NCBI GenBank assembly: GCA_029248525.1
Contig: JAQWJE010000008.1
Span: 353,150 to 417,149 of the forward strand
Reading direction: 5' to 3'
Source of the DNA: Candidatus Binatia bacterium
Lineage (GTDB): Bacteria; Desulfobacterota; Binatia; UBA12015
DNA: 64,000 nucleotides
Numbering within the stretch: position 1 is the first letter of the stretch; every line of letters starts with the position of its first letter. The position numbers were made by a program, and so were the translations under genes. The notes under the pieces were generated by a model that searched no databases, had not been told where the DNA came from, and was given only the letters and a program-made list of their open reading frames with translations. This document shows, in pieces, positions 63,208 to 64,000 of the stretch.

Positions 63208-64000
63208 CTAGTCACCACAGACGTCCCACCACCACGCGTCACAACACCCGTCGGGTCCATTTACTCCGCCCACCGAAGTCCGTGTCAACTCGCGCAGCTC
63301 TATGAGTGCATTGCTGGCGGCGCTCCAAGGACCGGCCGCGCATCCGGAGGTAGCCGCGGTGTGATTGATATAATTGTTGGTGTAGAATGGCAGCGCTGTC
63401 GGCAATTCCGCGGCCCAGGTGCTACACAACGCGCCAATCGTGCAATTGTAGGATGAGACTGCGGTACATGTGCCACTCTCCCACGAGCCGCCAGCTGTCT
63501 CGCAAACGCTCTGATCGTTCGAGGTGATATCGACGGTGCACGTGTCGGTGTTATAATTATAGGAGCCGCCGGCATCCGTACAGAGCGCCGCGTTGTCCGA
63601 GGTGATATCGACGGTGCACGTGTCGGTGCCTGCATCATAGGTGCCGCCGGCATCCGTACAGAGCGCCGCGTTGTCCGAGGTGATATCGGCGGCCGCTTCG
63701 GCCAGGCCCGCGGTGACGAGAGTCGCTTGCGCGCGGGCCGCCTTGCTCGCGGCATCCAGCCCACATCCGGGGAAATCATCGCCGGGGAACTTCGAATCGA
63801 TCTTGTTATAAGCCTTGGTGCGGCGACTGTCACAGTCATTGATGGTCGTCGCCTGGCCAACCGTCTGTTGCCCAAAGCGGAGGTCCCTTGCGGAGACCCC
63901 TGCGACGCACATGGAGTATTTGCGGTCAGCCTTGACGACTTGCGCTTTGCAACGGTCTTCTTCGGTCGGCGCGGCATCAGCCGGGACCGCGGTGAACGAG
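63208..64000 (-). CDS. Secreted-type Cys-rich protein with 26-residue repeats, N-terminus off the window
   Basis: The frame is open to the right edge, so the start and any signal peptide are outside the window; at least 264 residues are seen. It contains tandem 26-residue repeats (DITSDNAALCTDAGGTYDAG then TDTCTV), two near-identical and a third diverged, each with the C-x5-GG-x-Y/W...C pattern of small secreted disulfide modules. The C-terminus is a Cys/Trp cluster, GPDGCCDAWWWDVCGD. I know no function. The N-terminal part (EEDRCKAQVVKADRKYSMCV) has a helical two-Cys pattern. Likely extracellular, like the other Cys-rich proteins of this end of the window. Confidence 0.72.
   Translation of the reverse strand, partial: SFTAVPADAAPTEEDRCKAQVVKADRKYSMCVAGVSARDLRFGQQTVGQATTINDCDSRRTKAYNKIDSKFPGDDFPGCGLDAASKAARAQATLVTAGLAEAAADITSDNAALCTDAGGTYDAGTDTCTVDITSDNAALCTDAGGSYNYNTDTCTVDITSNDQSVCETAGGSWESGTCTAVSSYNCTIGALCSTWAAELPTALPFYTNNYINHTAATSGCAAGPWSAASNALIELRELTRTSVGGVNGPDGCCDAWWWDVCGD
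63520..63675 (-). repeat. Tandem 78-bp repeats
   Basis: Units 63520-63597 and 63598-63675 are nearly identical, and the start of a further unit (CGAGGTGATATCG) follows at 63676. They encode the Cys-containing 26-residue repeats of the right-edge gene. Identity at DNA level indicates recent duplication and possible length variation between strains. Confidence 0.85.

Noticed and set aside
1..64000. CRISPR array, prophage or transposon
   Set aside because: No regularly spaced repeats, integrase, transposase or phage structural genes are visible; the only tandem repeats lie inside coding sequences.

Overview
The window is GC-rich bacterial chromosome, tightly packed with genes on both strands. 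I found no rRNA, tRNA, CRISPR array, insertion sequence, integrase or phage gene. The gene mix suggests an uncultivated, aerobic, Gram-negative bacterium of the old deltaproteobacterial assemblage, such as Myxococcota or Binatota-like lineages. The clues are secreted proteins with Myxococcus-type Cys-rich (DUF4215-like) repeats, RCC1-like secreted repeats, a TonB-dependent receptor, many acyl-CoA and short-chain dehydrogenase genes, and a DNA topoisomerase I with a long Lys/Ala tail. The phylum is an inference; I cannot place it further without a tree.

Layout. 1-2123 (minus): the N-terminal part of a molybdopterin oxidoreductase preceded by a thioesterase and an alpha/beta hydrolase. 2189-8943: an EF-hand protein, a secreted pectinacetylesterase-like hydrolase paired with a CocE/X-Pro-type hydrolase, and an orphan membrane histidine kinase. 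8989-15958 (minus): a catabolic run of alcohol dehydrogenase, enolase-superfamily enzyme, 3-hydroxyisobutyrate-dehydrogenase-like enzyme, aldehyde dehydrogenase, Tat-exported aldo/keto reductase, FMN-binding oxidase-like protein and SnoaL-like protein, several overlapping by ATGA. 16233-19690: msrA and topA, convergent. 19999-26430: short-chain dehydrogenase, halogenase-like flavoprotein, SOUL lipoprotein, acyl-CoA synthetase and acyl-CoA dehydrogenase. 26452-38525: SWIM/SNF2 helicase, UbiE-like methyltransferase with a trans-acting enoyl-reductase-like protein, amine-oxidase-type flavoprotein, DEAD-box RNA helicase with DbpA domain, M20 peptidase, beta-lactamase-fold esterase and fatty-acid desaturase. 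38597-49169: di-haem beta-propeller cytochrome, polytopic membrane protein, exported FkbM-type methyltransferase, two APC permeases, a Zn-ribbon methyltransferase and an acyltransferase. 49281-54357: TonB receptor, esterase and HTTM-like membrane protein.

54556-64000 is the least explained stretch and the best place to look for something new. It holds a 1121-residue secreted protein with RCC1-like and Cys-rich repeats, then a tandem pair of exported paralogues. The pair carries hendecad (11-residue) repeats and an identical 13-residue Gly/Cys segment. A perfect 12-bp inverted repeat follows, sitting 8 nt before the start of a polytopic membrane protein. That protein shares three His/Asp-containing motifs with the membrane protein at 41456-42514. 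Next is a COQ4-like protein with a complete HDxxH-x11-E motif and an extra helical N-terminal domain, and finally a secreted protein with 78-bp tandem repeats that runs off the right edge.

How the genes fit together: much of the window looks like lipid or acyl-CoA and hydrophobic-substrate metabolism (thioesterase, ligase, dehydrogenases, enoyl reductase, desaturase) plus envelope and secreted proteins. Quinone-linked functions are hinted at by the UbiE-like and COQ4-like proteins, but they are far apart and the link is only a guess.
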